A stretch of DNA of 64,000 bases from Pseudomonas sp. KK4 (GTDB lineage: Bacteria; Pseudomonadota; Gammaproteobacteria; Pseudomonadales; Pseudomonadaceae): the NCBI RefSeq assembly GCF_001984065.1, contig NZ_LYVP01000022.1, positions 1 through 64,000 on the forward strand. Direction: 5' to 3'. Positions 15,085 through 24,954 of this stretch are shown here, piece after piece. The notes under the pieces were generated by a model that saw only the letters and a list, made by a program, of their open reading frames with translations, searched no databases and was not told the DNA's origin. The position numbers and the translations under genes were made by a program. The first letter of the stretch is position 1. Each line of letters starts with the position of its first letter.

Positions 15085-18000
15085 ATGAAATCCCCGGCAA
15101 CCCACGACACGCATTATCCGCAGCATCACGACAGCCACTATCACACCCTGCAGAACGCCCTGCCCGAATGGCTCGCCCAGGCTTCACCGGCCAGACGCCA
15201 GGCGTTAAAAGGCACGCCGCCGCGCCTGTTCAATCACCTGAACCCGGCGCAGCACCGCAAAATCAAGGCACTCAACACCGCCCACTGGACCGCGCAAAAC
15301 GATGTCGACCGACGACTGGCCCACCTGCAGGACGCCAGCGCCTTCGCCGAGCCCTTGCTCAAGGAGGCCTTGAACAGCCGCTTCGGTCTGGATCTGGACG
15401 TGAGGAACACCTTCGTTCACCTCTACGTACCCGAGACCATCCCCTGGTTCCCGGTCAAAACCGGTGCTCGAGCCTGGAGCGTGTCGCTGCTGGACGCGGC
15501 CCTGCATAACTTCGAGGCGAAAGAAGCCGAAGACGACGCCTATGAACCCCACTCAACGTTCATCACCGCGCCCACGGCGACCGGGCAGTTCGACGCTCTG
15601 CCAGACATCCAACAAACACTGAGCATCCCGACGTTCATCCAGCTGTGCCGGGAGCTGGACATCGGCGCCCAATACGTAACCTATCTCGACGAAAACCTCG
15701 GCCTCTCGCAACCGGTGGCCGCCGCAGTGTTGCAAGCGAAGGTCAGCGCCAGCCAAAAAGCCGCGATCCGGGCGGCCCTGCACTGGGCGCGCATACACGG
15801 GGATATCGGCAAGGAATACGTGCGCCTGATCAGCGGGCTGCTCGACGGATCGCAAGCCATGCAGATCGATGGACAGCCGTTGCGTTGCCACGACCTGACG
15901 ATGCTCGGCGCCCGCCTCACCGGCATCGTGATCTTCGCACCCGATCTTGAGCGCACGCGGCAAGTGGCCCGGGTGGTGGCGTACGTGCCGGATGACCCGG
16001 ATCATCCGATCAAGGAATACGCCTCAACGGCGCAAATGGCCGCCGAACTGATCCGGCAACTGCGCTCCAAGGATTACCAGCAATTCTTCAGCCGCTTCGT
16101 CGATCACGAACAACGGGGGCTGTTCTTCGGCACGCTCAACCAACGCCTGAGCACAATGACCTGGCATGAACCGACCCCGGGAAGCGCCCTGCCGGCCTGG
16201 CGCGAAACGCCGATCGATAACCCCAACCTGCAATTTGCCGCCACGCCATTCAACACTGAACTGTGGCAGCACCTGTTTGAAACCCGACTGAACAAGATCC
16301 TCAATGACGCGCGGACCATCGCCGTTTCGACCGCAGCCGCCGATCAGAAAGCGCGCTGGGCGCTGTGGGATTCTTTCGTCAACGTGGCGTCGGCCATTGT
16401 GCAGACCGCTGCGTTCATCATCGCGCCGTTCGTGCCGGTGCTGGGCGAATTGATGATGGCCTACATGGCGTATCAGCTGCTCGACGAAACCTTCGAGGGC
16501 ATCGTCGACTGGGCCGAGGGGCAGACCACCGAAGCTTTCGAGCACCTGATGGGCACCGTGGAATCCCTGGTTCAGCTGGGCGTTTTTGCCGCCGCGGGCG
16601 CGATTGGCGCCGGAGAGTTTCGCAAGGTACTGCCCAGGGAGGTCGTGGCCTTCATAGACCGCTTCAAACCCGTGGAACGCCCCGACGGCCAGACTCGCTA
16701 CTGGAAACCGGACCTGACCCACTACGAACACAAAGCGCCCCCCGGTTCACGCCCCAATGAACTGGGTCTGCATGCGCACGAGGGAAAACACCTGCTGCCC
16801 ATCGACGAAGCGCACTTCGCGGTGAGCAAAAGCGCCGGCCAGTACCGCATCGAGCACCCCACGCGCCCCGACGCCTACCAACCCTTGGTCCGCCACAACG
16901 GCGAAGGCGCCTGGCACACTGAGCTCGAGCAGCCGCTGGAATGGGACACCGCCACCGCCCTGCGCCGTATCGGTCCTGCGGTCGAGGATTTCACGCCCGC
17001 CCAGCGCGAACAGATCCTCAAGGTCAGCGGCTACACCGAGGACGGGCTGCGCAAAATGCACGTCAATCAGGAGCCGGTGCCGCCGCTGCTGGCCGACAGC
17101 ATCAAGCGCTTCAGGATCGACCACGACCTGGAACAGTTCATCGAACAACTGGACAGCGAACAACCCGAGCAATACCGGCGCGCCGATCCGCTGACGCAAC
17201 TGCAATGGCTGACAGCACACGACCGCTGGCCAGCCGGCAAACGGCTGCGTTGGGTCAACGAACAGGGCGAAATCGCCTGGGTGTCTTCCACTGACCCAAC
17301 CCTGCCCCTGACCGAGATTCGCCAGGACAGTCTGTTGAACAGTGACCCACTGAAGACGCTGCTCGGTTCACTGAGCGAAAGCGAGATCAAGGCGCTGCTG
17401 GGCGAAGAGTTCGCAGGGCCGACCCTGGCCCTCGATGTACGCACCCGAACCCTGCGCAAACAACTGGTGACCCTGGCCCGGCGGCAGCGCAGCGCGATGT
17501 TCGAATCCCGCTACAGGGCGCTCGAACACCCTCAGGACTCACTGGCGCGACAGCTCGCCAATCACGATCCGCAATTGCCCACCAGCGTCACCCGGGAACT
17601 GCTCAACACCGCCTCCAACGCCGAACGCCAACAGATCAGCGCAGGCCAACTGCCGGAACGCCAACAGACGCTCATGCTGCAGGCCAGCGAGGAAGTTCGC
17701 GTGAGCCGCGCGTTCGAAGGGCTGGCACTGGATTCGGTGAGTAACCCGGACACCGACACCCTGGCCTTGCACAGCCTGCAACGACTGCCGGGTTGGAGCG
17801 GCGATGTGCGGATCGAAATCCGCGATCTGGACTACGAAGGTACACGCCTGGACAGCACCGGCCGTGCGGATGCGCCCGAGCAAAAAGTCTTGGTCAAACG
17901 AGCGGATGGCCGCTGGCAGCCTTTCGACGACCGCGGACAGGAACTGAGCGCTGCCACGGATTTTTACGCCAGCGTGTTGTTCGCCCTGCCGGATACCGAG

Positions 18001-21000
18001 CGTCAGGCGCTGGACATTCACATCGGCCAGGGGCAGCAACTCAAGGCGGTCATCCGCGCACACCCCCTGGAACGCAGCGAGCTTCGCCTGGCCATCGATC
18101 TTCCCGCCATCAACAAAGGCGCCCCGGACAGCCTGCGCCTGGTGGGCACGGACGGTTATCGGCGGCTGGTCAGGACCCAGCCCTACACCCTCGAACAGCG
18201 GGCGCAAGAGGTGTACCCACGCCATACCCTGCATGAAATCGGCGAGCTGGTTAATCAGCTGCGACGCCACCCCGCGGGCGTGCGCGCGGAACTGTCCCGG
18301 CTCAACAATGAATTCCTGCGGCTCGCCCAGGACCTGCATCGCTGGGCCAACGATGTGCCCACCCACGACCCCGTCACCGGTCGCCCGCTGACCGCCGACC
18401 AGCGCCAGGCGGCCCTGCTCAATCGCGGGCAGATCAAGGAAGCGCTCCAGCGCTGCTGGCGCAGGGAAACCCGCGGGCTGTCCGGTTACACCTTGCAGAT
18501 ACAAGGACCGGTGGTGGGTGATCTGCCGGTGCTGAACGCCGACTTCAGCCACGTTTCGGTGTTGTCGATCCAGGGTGGTGCCAATAGCGCCGGCATCGAT
18601 GCCTTCCTGCAACACTTTCCCGGGCTGCTGCACCTGGATGTCAGCCACATGGCCCTGCGCGACCTGCCCCACAGCCTCAGCTCGATGCGTGTGCTGCGGC
18701 AACTGATCGTGCGTCAAAGCGGTATCCGACTGTCCCCGGCAGACCAACTGACCCTGGCGTCATTGCCCTCGCTGTCCCTGTTGGACCTGCAAGGCAATCC
18801 GTTGGCGGCCTTGCCCGATATTCGAAGTTTGCCCTTGCTGCGCCACATCAACCTGAGCGACACCGGGATCACTACAGTGCCCGCCGGTTTACTGGACCAT
18901 CCCTATCTGCTCACCGGCAGGTTCAACGGCAACCTGATCAGCGAACTGCCCCCGGCGTTCTTCACCCTGCACGCCGACCTGGGCGGCGGATTCGAGTTCG
19001 CCCACAATCCGCTGTCGGCCGCCATGCGCGAGCGAGTGAAGATTTACTACGCCCGCACCGGCAAACATTTCGGGATCCTGGCCGAACAGGCGGACATCGA
19101 TCGGGTCATCGCCCTGTTTCCCGACCGCGATGCTCATCTGGCCACCGACCTGCTGTACCGCTTGCCCGGGACACTGGCGCAGGGGCGGGATCAACTCACC
19201 CTTTGGGAAAACGAAATCGCCCAACTGACCCAGGACCTTGCGCGCTGGTCGGCCGATGTTCCGTATAGCCACCCCACCACCGGCCAGACGCTGAACATCA
19301 ACGAAATCTTCACCGAACAAGTCGCCAGGGAATCCTTCGGCCAACGACTGGAACTGTTCTGGCGCCGGCGGCTGAGTAACCACCCGGAGCAGTTCAAAGC
19401 GGAGCTGAAATTCATCGGCGCCCTGCCCGAACTCACGGCGGATTTCGGCCATATCGCCACCCTGGGCTTGACCGGCAACACGGCGATCACCGCCGTCGAG
19501 CCCTTCCTGCAGCGTTTCACCGGGCTGCGCAGCCTGCACCTGAACGACTTTGCCCTGGAAACAATCCCCCAAGCGATCACCCGCATGCCGCGGCTGGAAA
19601 CCCTGATCCTGGACCATTGCGGTGTGGTGCTCACGCCCGACGGCCAGGCTGCGCTGGCTTCCCTGCGCAACCTCGATGTGCTGGAACTGACCCATAACCC
19701 GCTGACAACGGCACCGGACCTGAGGGCGCTGCCCGCTCTGACGTACATCGATCTGACCGACGCCAACCTGGCCGCCGTTCCCAGCGGACTGATCGAAAAC
19801 CCCCGTCTGAAAACGGCCATCCTCAGCAGCAACCTGCTGACCGAGCTGCCTGAGGCAATGTTCAATCTCCCCGCCGACCGCATCGACGGGATGGACGTTG
19901 CCGACAACCCCTTGTCCTTGGCGACCCGGGAACGGATCAAGGCGACCTTCCAGACCACCCGGCAAGACTTCGGGGTCTGGGCTGACCAGGCCGACATTGA
20001 CCTGGCCATCGAATTGTTTCCGGCGCTCGACCAACAGGACGCCAGCGAGATGATCTACGGCCTGCCCGGCACCCTGGAACATGGCCGTGTCCAGCTCAGG
20101 CACTGGAAAGCCGAGCTTGCGCAACTGACTCACGACCTCAACGCCTGGGCCCGCAACGTGCCCGCCCATCACCTGGATACCGGAGAACCGCTCAGCGCCG
20201 ATCAACTATTTAACGAGTACGTGGCCAGGGCTGAATTCCAGCAAACCCTCGAGCAGTTCTGGCGGCGCCGCTCGGATACCTCGCACCTGCGTGACGACTC
20301 GTTCGAATCGAACCTTAAATTCATGGGTGAGCTGCCGTCGCTGACCGCGGATTTCAGCCATGTCGCCACCCTGACCCTCAACGGCGGCCGGGGGATCCGT
20401 GGCGCGGGACCGTTCCTTGAATTATTCCCGAACCTGCACAGCCTGGAGCTCAACCGGTTTGCCCTGGACCACATGCCCCAGGCCCTGACCCGCATGCCGG
20501 CGCTCAAGGAACTGCGCTTGCGCGATTGCCGCATGCCCCTTACCGCCGAAGGTCAGGCAGTGCTCTCGGCCATCAGCACGCTGGAGACACTGGACCTGAG
20601 TGAAAACCCGCTGGCCAGCACGCCGGACCTTTCCACCCTGCCGCTCCTGAACGATGTGCGCCTGTCCGACACCGGTATCACCCACCTGCCCATTGGATTC
20701 ACCTCACTCGAACATTTAAGCAATGCCCATCTGGGCGGCAACCAGATCACCGAATTGCCCGACGCCTTCTTCGATCTCAATATGGATTTCATCGAGGAAA
20801 TCGACCTGGGCAACAACCCCTGGTCTGCCGTCAGCCGCAACAGGATAAAAGCCTTCTACGGCATCAGCGGCAATGACTTCGGTGTATTGGCGGAGCAGGC
20901 AGACATCGAGCGTGCTCAAGCGTTGTTTCCGGCGCTGGACACCGAAGACGCCAGCCACGTCATTTATAAACTGCCGGGCACCCTGCAAGAGGGGCGCGTT

Positions 21001-22779
21001 CAACTGTCGCGCTGGGAGGCGGAAATCGTTCGGCTGACACGCGATCTCGGTGTCTGGGCCGACAGCGCGCCGCCCCATAACCCCAAGACGCGCGTACCTT
21101 TGAACGCCATCGAACTCATGGCCGAACGCAGCGCCAGACAGGACTTCGCGCAAAAACTGGAACAGTTCTGGCGCGAACGAATGAACGAGACACCGGAGCG
21201 GCGGGTTGAGACGCTCGACACGCAATTGACCTTTATCGGTGACCTGCCGGCCTTGACCGCCGATTTCAGCCACGTCTCGGTGCTGTCCCTCGGCGGCAAC
21301 GACGCGCTGGGCATACCTGCACGCTTTCTTGAATGCTTCAGTGGCCTGCAGCATCTGGAACTGCGCGATTTCGCCCTCGGTCGGGTACCCCGGGCCATCA
21401 CCGCCATGCCGTCCCTCGAAAACCTGGTCCTGACCCATTGTGGCGTGGTGCTGGACGCCGAAGGCCAGTACCTGCTGGCCTCGCGCTCGCGCCTGGAAAT
21501 GCTGGAGCTGTTCGATAACCCACTGGGGATGATTCCCGATGTGGCCAGCCTGCCGAAGCTGAAATTCATCGACCTGGCCCGCACCGGCATCGACCGGGTG
21601 CCCAACGGCCTGCTGCAGCATCCGAAGCTGGAAACGGCCATCCTCAGTGACAACCGAATCCGTGAGCTGCCCCGTGAAGTGTTCAACCTGCCGATGGACG
21701 ACGAGTCCAGCAAAGGCTTTGATTTCGGCAACAACCCGTTGTCCAGCGCCGTGCTCGAGCAGATCAAAATCTATTTCAGCCAAACCGATTATGACCTGGG
21801 CGTCCTGGCGCCCCAGGAAGATATTGACCAGGTCATGGCGCTGTACCCGACGCTGGACGTCGAGCAAGCCAGTGAAGTCGTCTACCGCTTGCCCGGCACC
21901 CTGGAAGATGGCCGGATCGAGCTGTCGCGCAAACACGCCGAACTCGCCAGCCTGATCAGCGAACTGACCGTGTGGAGCACCGACATCCCCGATCATCCGT
22001 TGACCGGTATGCCGCTGGACGGTGAAACCTTGCTGCAGGAGCAAAACAAAAGGCGGGCGTTCATGGACAGCCTGGAACGCTGCTGGCGGCAAATTCCGAC
22101 GCCAAACGCCTCCAGCACTGAGTTTGGCTTGGTGTCCAACCTGTCGATCATGGGCGAACTGCCGGTACTGACCGCGGATTTCGGGCACGTGCTGGAACTG
22201 GAGCTGATGAGCACCGGGGACATTGTCCCAAGGCTCGGTCGCTTCCTCGATTACTTCCCTAATCTGCAGGCCGTTGCCATCCGCGGTTATCAGTTGGGCG
22301 ACTTGCCCGAAGCGGTCTTCAGCATGAAAAGCCTGACGGCGCTGAGCCTGCCCGAGTGCCGCATCACCCTGACCCGCAAGACTGCGCATGCGCTGGCCGG
22401 GATGGACAACCTCGACAGCCTCAACCTCAGCGGCAACCCCCTGGGGCTGACGCCCGACCTGCGCAACCTACAGGGATTGTCGTCGTTGAACCTGAGCAAC
22501 ACCGGGCTGCGCGACGTGCCCAGGGGCGTGTTCACCCACAGCAGCCTGACCCACGCTGATTTGTCCAATAACTCGATAACTGAAATGCCGATCGAACTGA
22601 TGGAAGCCGACGCGGACAACACCGCGGACTTCAACTTCAGCGGCAATCCGTTCACCGCGCAGAGCCTGCAGCGGATCGCGGCGTACTTTCATGACACGGG
22701 GAACACACTGGGCATCGCCGCGGTAGAGGGAATGCCAAGGCCTGACGACATCGCCCCGAACGTAGAAATGGAGAGCTAA
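15085..22779 (+). CDS. Giant DUF6543-like (dermonecrotic-toxin type) protein with five leucine-rich supermodules
   Basis: 2564 residues from MKSPATHDTHYPQ, preceded by AAGGA; the open frame starts 99 bases earlier but without a site. Residues about 40-440 look like the DUF6543/dermonecrotic-toxin domain common in Pseudomonas LRR toxins (ETIPWFPVKTGARAWSV, then a hydrophobic stretch near FIIAPFVPVLGELMMAYMAY). From 18517 on the protein repeats a ~300-residue module five times, starting at 18517, 19417, 20326, 21238 and 22153. Each module has a G-x-LP-x-LTADF-x-H opening, LRRs with NPL and PDL motifs, an FGVLAEQADID-like helix, LPGTL-x-x-GR, and an LE-x-FWRR end. The last module is truncated. 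No C-terminal NEL ubiquitin-ligase domain is seen. Possibly a secreted effector, but there is no signal peptide; the role is inference. Confidence 0.8.
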   Translation: MKSPATHDTHYPQHHDSHYHTLQNALPEWLAQASPARRQALKGTPPRLFNHLNPAQHRKIKALNTAHWTAQNDVDRRLAHLQDASAFAEPLLKEALNSRFGLDLDVRNTFVHLYVPETIPWFPVKTGARAWSVSLLDAALHNFEAKEAEDDAYEPHSTFITAPTATGQFDALPDIQQTLSIPTFIQLCRELDIGAQYVTYLDENLGLSQPVAAAVLQAKVSASQKAAIRAALHWARIHGDIGKEYVRLISGLLDGSQAMQIDGQPLRCHDLTMLGARLTGIVIFAPDLERTRQVARVVAYVPDDPDHPIKEYASTAQMAAELIRQLRSKDYQQFFSRFVDHEQRGLFFGTLNQRLSTMTWHEPTPGSALPAWRETPIDNPNLQFAATPFNTELWQHLFETRLNKILNDARTIAVSTAAADQKARWALWDSFVNVASAIVQTAAFIIAPFVPVLGELMMAYMAYQLLDETFEGIVDWAEGQTTEAFEHLMGTVESLVQLGVFAAAGAIGAGEFRKVLPREVVAFIDRFKPVERPDGQTRYWKPDLTHYEHKAPPGSRPNELGLHAHEGKHLLPIDEAHFAVSKSAGQYRIEHPTRPDAYQPLVRHNGEGAWHTELEQPLEWDTATALRRIGPAVEDFTPAQREQILKVSGYTEDGLRKMHVNQEPVPPLLADSIKRFRIDHDLEQFIEQLDSEQPEQYRRADPLTQLQWLTAHDRWPAGKRLRWVNEQGEIAWVSSTDPTLPLTEIRQDSLLNSDPLKTLLGSLSESEIKALLGEEFAGPTLALDVRTRTLRKQLVTLARRQRSAMFESRYRALEHPQDSLARQLANHDPQLPTSVTRELLNTASNAERQQISAGQLPERQQTLMLQASEEVRVSRAFEGLALDSVSNPDTDTLALHSLQRLPGWSGDVRIEIRDLDYEGTRLDSTGRADAPEQKVLVKRADGRWQPFDDRGQELSAATDFYASVLFALPDTERQALDIHIGQGQQLKAVIRAHPLERSELRLAIDLPAINKGAPDSLRLVGTDGYRRLVRTQPYTLEQRAQEVYPRHTLHEIGELVNQLRRHPAGVRAELSRLNNEFLRLAQDLHRWANDVPTHDPVTGRPLTADQRQAALLNRGQIKEALQRCWRRETRGLSGYTLQIQGPVVGDLPVLNADFSHVSVLSIQGGANSAGIDAFLQHFPGLLHLDVSHMALRDLPHSLSSMRVLRQLIVRQSGIRLSPADQLTLASLPSLSLLDLQGNPLAALPDIRSLPLLRHINLSDTGITTVPAGLLDHPYLLTGRFNGNLISELPPAFFTLHADLGGGFEFAHNPLSAAMRERVKIYYARTGKHFGILAEQADIDRVIALFPDRDAHLATDLLYRLPGTLAQGRDQLTLWENEIAQLTQDLARWSADVPYSHPTTGQTLNINEIFTEQVARESFGQRLELFWRRRLSNHPEQFKAELKFIGALPELTADFGHIATLGLTGNTAITAVEPFLQRFTGLRSLHLNDFALETIPQAITRMPRLETLILDHCGVVLTPDGQAALASLRNLDVLELTHNPLTTAPDLRALPALTYIDLTDANLAAVPSGLIENPRLKTAILSSNLLTELPEAMFNLPADRIDGMDVADNPLSLATRERIKATFQTTRQDFGVWADQADIDLAIELFPALDQQDASEMIYGLPGTLEHGRVQLRHWKAELAQLTHDLNAWARNVPAHHLDTGEPLSADQLFNEYVARAEFQQTLEQFWRRRSDTSHLRDDSFESNLKFMGELPSLTADFSHVATLTLNGGRGIRGAGPFLELFPNLHSLELNRFALDHMPQALTRMPALKELRLRDCRMPLTAEGQAVLSAISTLETLDLSENPLASTPDLSTLPLLNDVRLSDTGITHLPIGFTSLEHLSNAHLGGNQITELPDAFFDLNMDFIEEIDLGNNPWSAVSRNRIKAFYGISGNDFGVLAEQADIERAQALFPALDTEDASHVIYKLPGTLQEGRVQLSRWEAEIVRLTRDLGVWADSAPPHNPKTRVPLNAIELMAERSARQDFAQKLEQFWRERMNETPERRVETLDTQLTFIGDLPALTADFSHVSVLSLGGNDALGIPARFLECFSGLQHLELRDFALGRVPRAITAMPSLENLVLTHCGVVLDAEGQYLLASRSRLEMLELFDNPLGMIPDVASLPKLKFIDLARTGIDRVPNGLLQHPKLETAILSDNRIRELPREVFNLPMDDESSKGFDFGNNPLSSAVLEQIKIYFSQTDYDLGVLAPQEDIDQVMALYPTLDVEQASEVVYRLPGTLEDGRIELSRKHAELASLISELTVWSTDIPDHPLTGMPLDGETLLQEQNKRRAFMDSLERCWRQIPTPNASSTEFGLVSNLSIMGELPVLTADFGHVLELELMSTGDIVPRLGRFLDYFPNLQAVAIRGYQLGDLPEAVFSMKSLTALSLPECRITLTRKTAHALAGMDNLDSLNLSGNPLGLTPDLRNLQGLSSLNLSNTGLRDVPRGVFTHSSLTHADLSNNSITEMPIELMEADADNTADFNFSGNPFTAQSLQRIAAYFHDTGNTLGIAAVEGMPRPDDIAPNVEMES

Positions 22780-22790
22780 AGCAACCACAC

Positions 22791-22897
22791 CCCTGTAGGA
22801 GCGAGCATGCTCGCGATGGTCGTCAACGATTACGCGGGATTTCTGGGTGAACGCGGCGCTCTCGAGTCCATCGCGAGCATGCTCGCTCCTACAGGGG
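22791..22897. repeat. Inverted REP pair
   Basis: TGTAGGAGCGAGCATGCTCG and its inverse complement face each other over about 50 bases between the convergent LRR and argR genes. Confidence 0.9.
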
Positions 22898-22909
22898 TAT
22901 TTTTGGCGG

Positions 22910-23902
22910 TTAGCCGCGCTCGGACGGCACCGACGACAATTCGAATGGGCTGCTGCTACGCCGCTGGTTGCGATCTTCCCGTGGCGTGGCGCCGAAGAAG
23001 TTGCGGTAGGCGCTCGAGAAATGCGGGCCCGAGGAGAAGCCGCACGACAGGCCGATCTGGATGATCGACTTGCTGGTCTGCATCAACATCTGCCGGGCCT
23101 TGTTCAGGCGCAGCTCCAGGTAGTACTGGCTCGGCACGCGGTTGAGGTACTGCTTGAAGATCCGCTCCAACTGCCGACGGGACACGCACACGTGCTGGGC
23201 GATTTCGTCGGTGGTCAGCGGCTCTTCGATGTTGGCTTCCATCAGCAGCACGGCCTGGGTCAGCTTCGGATGGCTGGAGCCGAGGCGGTTCTGCAACGGA
23301 ATGCGCTGACGCTCGCCGCCCTCACGAATGCGCTCCACCACCAGTTCTTCCGACACCGCACCGGCCAGTTCCGCGCCATGATCCCGGGCCAATACCGCCA
23401 GCAACAGGTCGAGTACCGACATGCCACCACAGGCCGTCAGGCGATCGCGGTCCCAGTCGAACAGGTGGCTGGTGGCGATGACCTTGGGAAAGCGTTCGGC
23501 GAAATCATCCTGCCAGCGCCAGTGCACCGCCGCGCGATAACCATCGAGCAGACCCAACTGCGCCAACGGGTAGACCCCGGCCGACAACCCACCAATCACA
23601 CAACCGGCACGCACCAGTTGCTTGAGCGCACTGCTGAGCGCCGGCGCGAGGGCGGTCGGCGGCTCGTCGGCGAGCAGGAACAGTTTCTGGAAGTTTTCGA
23701 GCTTGCCGGTCCAGGGTTCACCGGGCAATTGCCAGGCGCCTTCACCTGGGGCGTCGACCACCGCTTCGGCCTGCAGGAACGACAGTTCGTAAACCACCTC
23801 CGGATGCACACGCTGGGCAACACGCAAGGCCTCCTCAGCCAGCGCCAGCGTCAGTGCTTTAGTGCTGGGCCAAATCAGGAAACCAATTCGATGGGCAGTC
23901 AT
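22910..23902 (-). CDS. argR: Arginine-responsive AraC/GlxA-family transcriptional regulator ArgR
   Basis: Activates arginine uptake and AST catabolism and represses some biosynthesis genes in response to arginine in P. aeruginosa (PA0893). 330 residues from MTAHRIGFLIWPSTKALTLA; the frame upstream to 23947 is unlikely coding. The N-terminal DJ-1/PfpI-like (GATase1-like) domain covers about residues 1-190 (GCVIGGLSAGVYPLAQLGLL). The C-terminal AraC-type double HTH covers about 215-315 (IAQHVCVSRRQLERIFKQYL, IGLSCGFSSGPHFSSAYRNF). Follows aotP with a REP pair between; in P. aeruginosa it is the distal gene of aotJQMOP-argR. Confidence 0.95.
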   Translation of the reverse strand: MTAHRIGFLIWPSTKALTLALAEEALRVAQRVHPEVVYELSFLQAEAVVDAPGEGAWQLPGEPWTGKLENFQKLFLLADEPPTALAPALSSALKQLVRAGCVIGGLSAGVYPLAQLGLLDGYRAAVHWRWQDDFAERFPKVIATSHLFDWDRDRLTACGGMSVLDLLLAVLARDHGAELAGAVSEELVVERIREGGERQRIPLQNRLGSSHPKLTQAVLLMEANIEEPLTTDEIAQHVCVSRRQLERIFKQYLNRVPSQYYLELRLNKARQMLMQTSKSIIQIGLSCGFSSGPHFSSAYRNFFGATPREDRNQRRSSSPFELSSVPSERG

Positions 23903-24007
23903 GGCGGGCAATCCGAAACGAAGAACAGTGATGAAGGCATGGGCCAATGCTAGCCCGTAAATGAACGCAAATCTTCAAACCCGAACAGATCCAGGCAGGG
24001 ATCTGAA

Positions 24008-24097
24008 TGTGGGAGCGGGCTTGCTCGCGAAGAGGGAGTGTCAGTCAACAGTGATGTAACTGATACACCGCCTTCGCGAGCAAGCCCGCTCCCACAA
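24008..24097. repeat. Inverted REP pair between aotP and argR
   Basis: TGTGGGAGCGGGCTTGCTCG and its inverse complement enclose about 45 bases in the 259-base gap between aotP and argR. This could reduce readthrough from the transporter operon into argR. No other element is apparent in the gap. Confidence 0.9.
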
Positions 24098-24161
24098 GGG
24101 ATCCGGGTCGAACGCCAGGCTGCGAAGCATGCACTAACCCAGTGCACAACGGCAGCCCTGT

Positions 24162-24926
24162 TTACTTCAAGCTGCCGGACAGGAACTGCTGCAAGCGCTC
24201 GGACTGCGGGTTGACCAGCACTTCACGCGGGTTGCCGCTTTCTTCGACCACGCCTTTGTGCAGGAACACCAACTGGTTCGACACTTCACGGGCAAAGCCC
24301 ATTTCGTGGGTCACCACCACCATGGTCCGGCCTTCCTGGGCCAGGGCCTGCATCACTTTCAGTACGTCGCCCACCAGCTCCGGGTCCAGCGCCGAGGTCG
24401 GTTCGTCGAACAGCATCACCTCAGGCTCCATGGCCAGGGCACGGGCAATCGCCACGCGCTGCTGCTCACCACCGGACATGTGGCCCGGGTAGGCGTCCTT
24501 GCGATGGGCCACGCCGACCTTGTTCAGATACAGCTCAGCCTTTTCCCGGGCTTCGGCCTTGGACATGCCCAATACGTGCACCGGGGCTTCCATGATGTTT
24601 TCCAGCGCGGTCATGTGCGACCACAGGTTGAAATGCTGGAACACCATCGACAGGCGCGAGCGCATGCGCTGCAGCTGTTTCGGGTCGGCGGCTTTCATCG
24701 CGCCGTCCTTGTTCGCCACCAGTTTGAGCTCTTCGTTGTTGAGCAGGATCTTGCCCGCGTGCGGCTGTTCCAGCAGGTTGATGCAGCGCAGGAAGGTACT
24801 TTTGCCGGAGCCACTGGAGCCGATGATGCTGATCACATCGCCAGCCGCCGCTTTCAGGGACACGCCCTTGAGCACTTCGTGACTGCCATAGCGTTTATGC
24901 AGGTCTTGGACTTCAAGTTTGTACAT
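24162..24926 (-). CDS. aotP: Arginine/ornithine ABC transporter, ATP-binding protein
   Basis: Energises the AotJQMP amino-acid importer at the inner membrane. 254 residues from [14 protein letters not shown]. It has Walker [10 protein letters not shown] (residues 36-44), the Q loop in [12 protein letters not shown], signature [15 protein letters not shown], Walker [15 protein letters not shown] and the switch His in [14 protein letters not shown]. This is a HisP/GlnQ-type sequence. Lies 28 bases after aotO. Confidence 0.95.
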   Translation of the reverse strand: MYKLEVQDLHKRYGSHEVLKGVSLKAAAGDVISIIGSSGSGKSTFLRCINLLEQPHAGKILLNNEELKLVANKDGAMKAADPKQLQRMRSRLSMVFQHFNLWSHMTALENIMEAPVHVLGMSKAEAREKAELYLNKVGVAHRKDAYPGHMSGGEQQRVAIARALAMEPEVMLFDEPTSALDPELVGDVLKVMQALAQEGRTMVVVTHEMGFAREVSNQLVFLHKGVVEESGNPREVLVNPQSERLQQFLSGSLK

Positions 24927-24954
24927 GCGGTCGGTTCTCACAAAAAGCAGTCAG

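Noticed and set aside
17539..22389. Long antisense frames under the LRR gene (402, 438 and 557 codons)
   Set aside because: They repeat with the same period as the sense modules and are explained by the repeat structure and GC bias.
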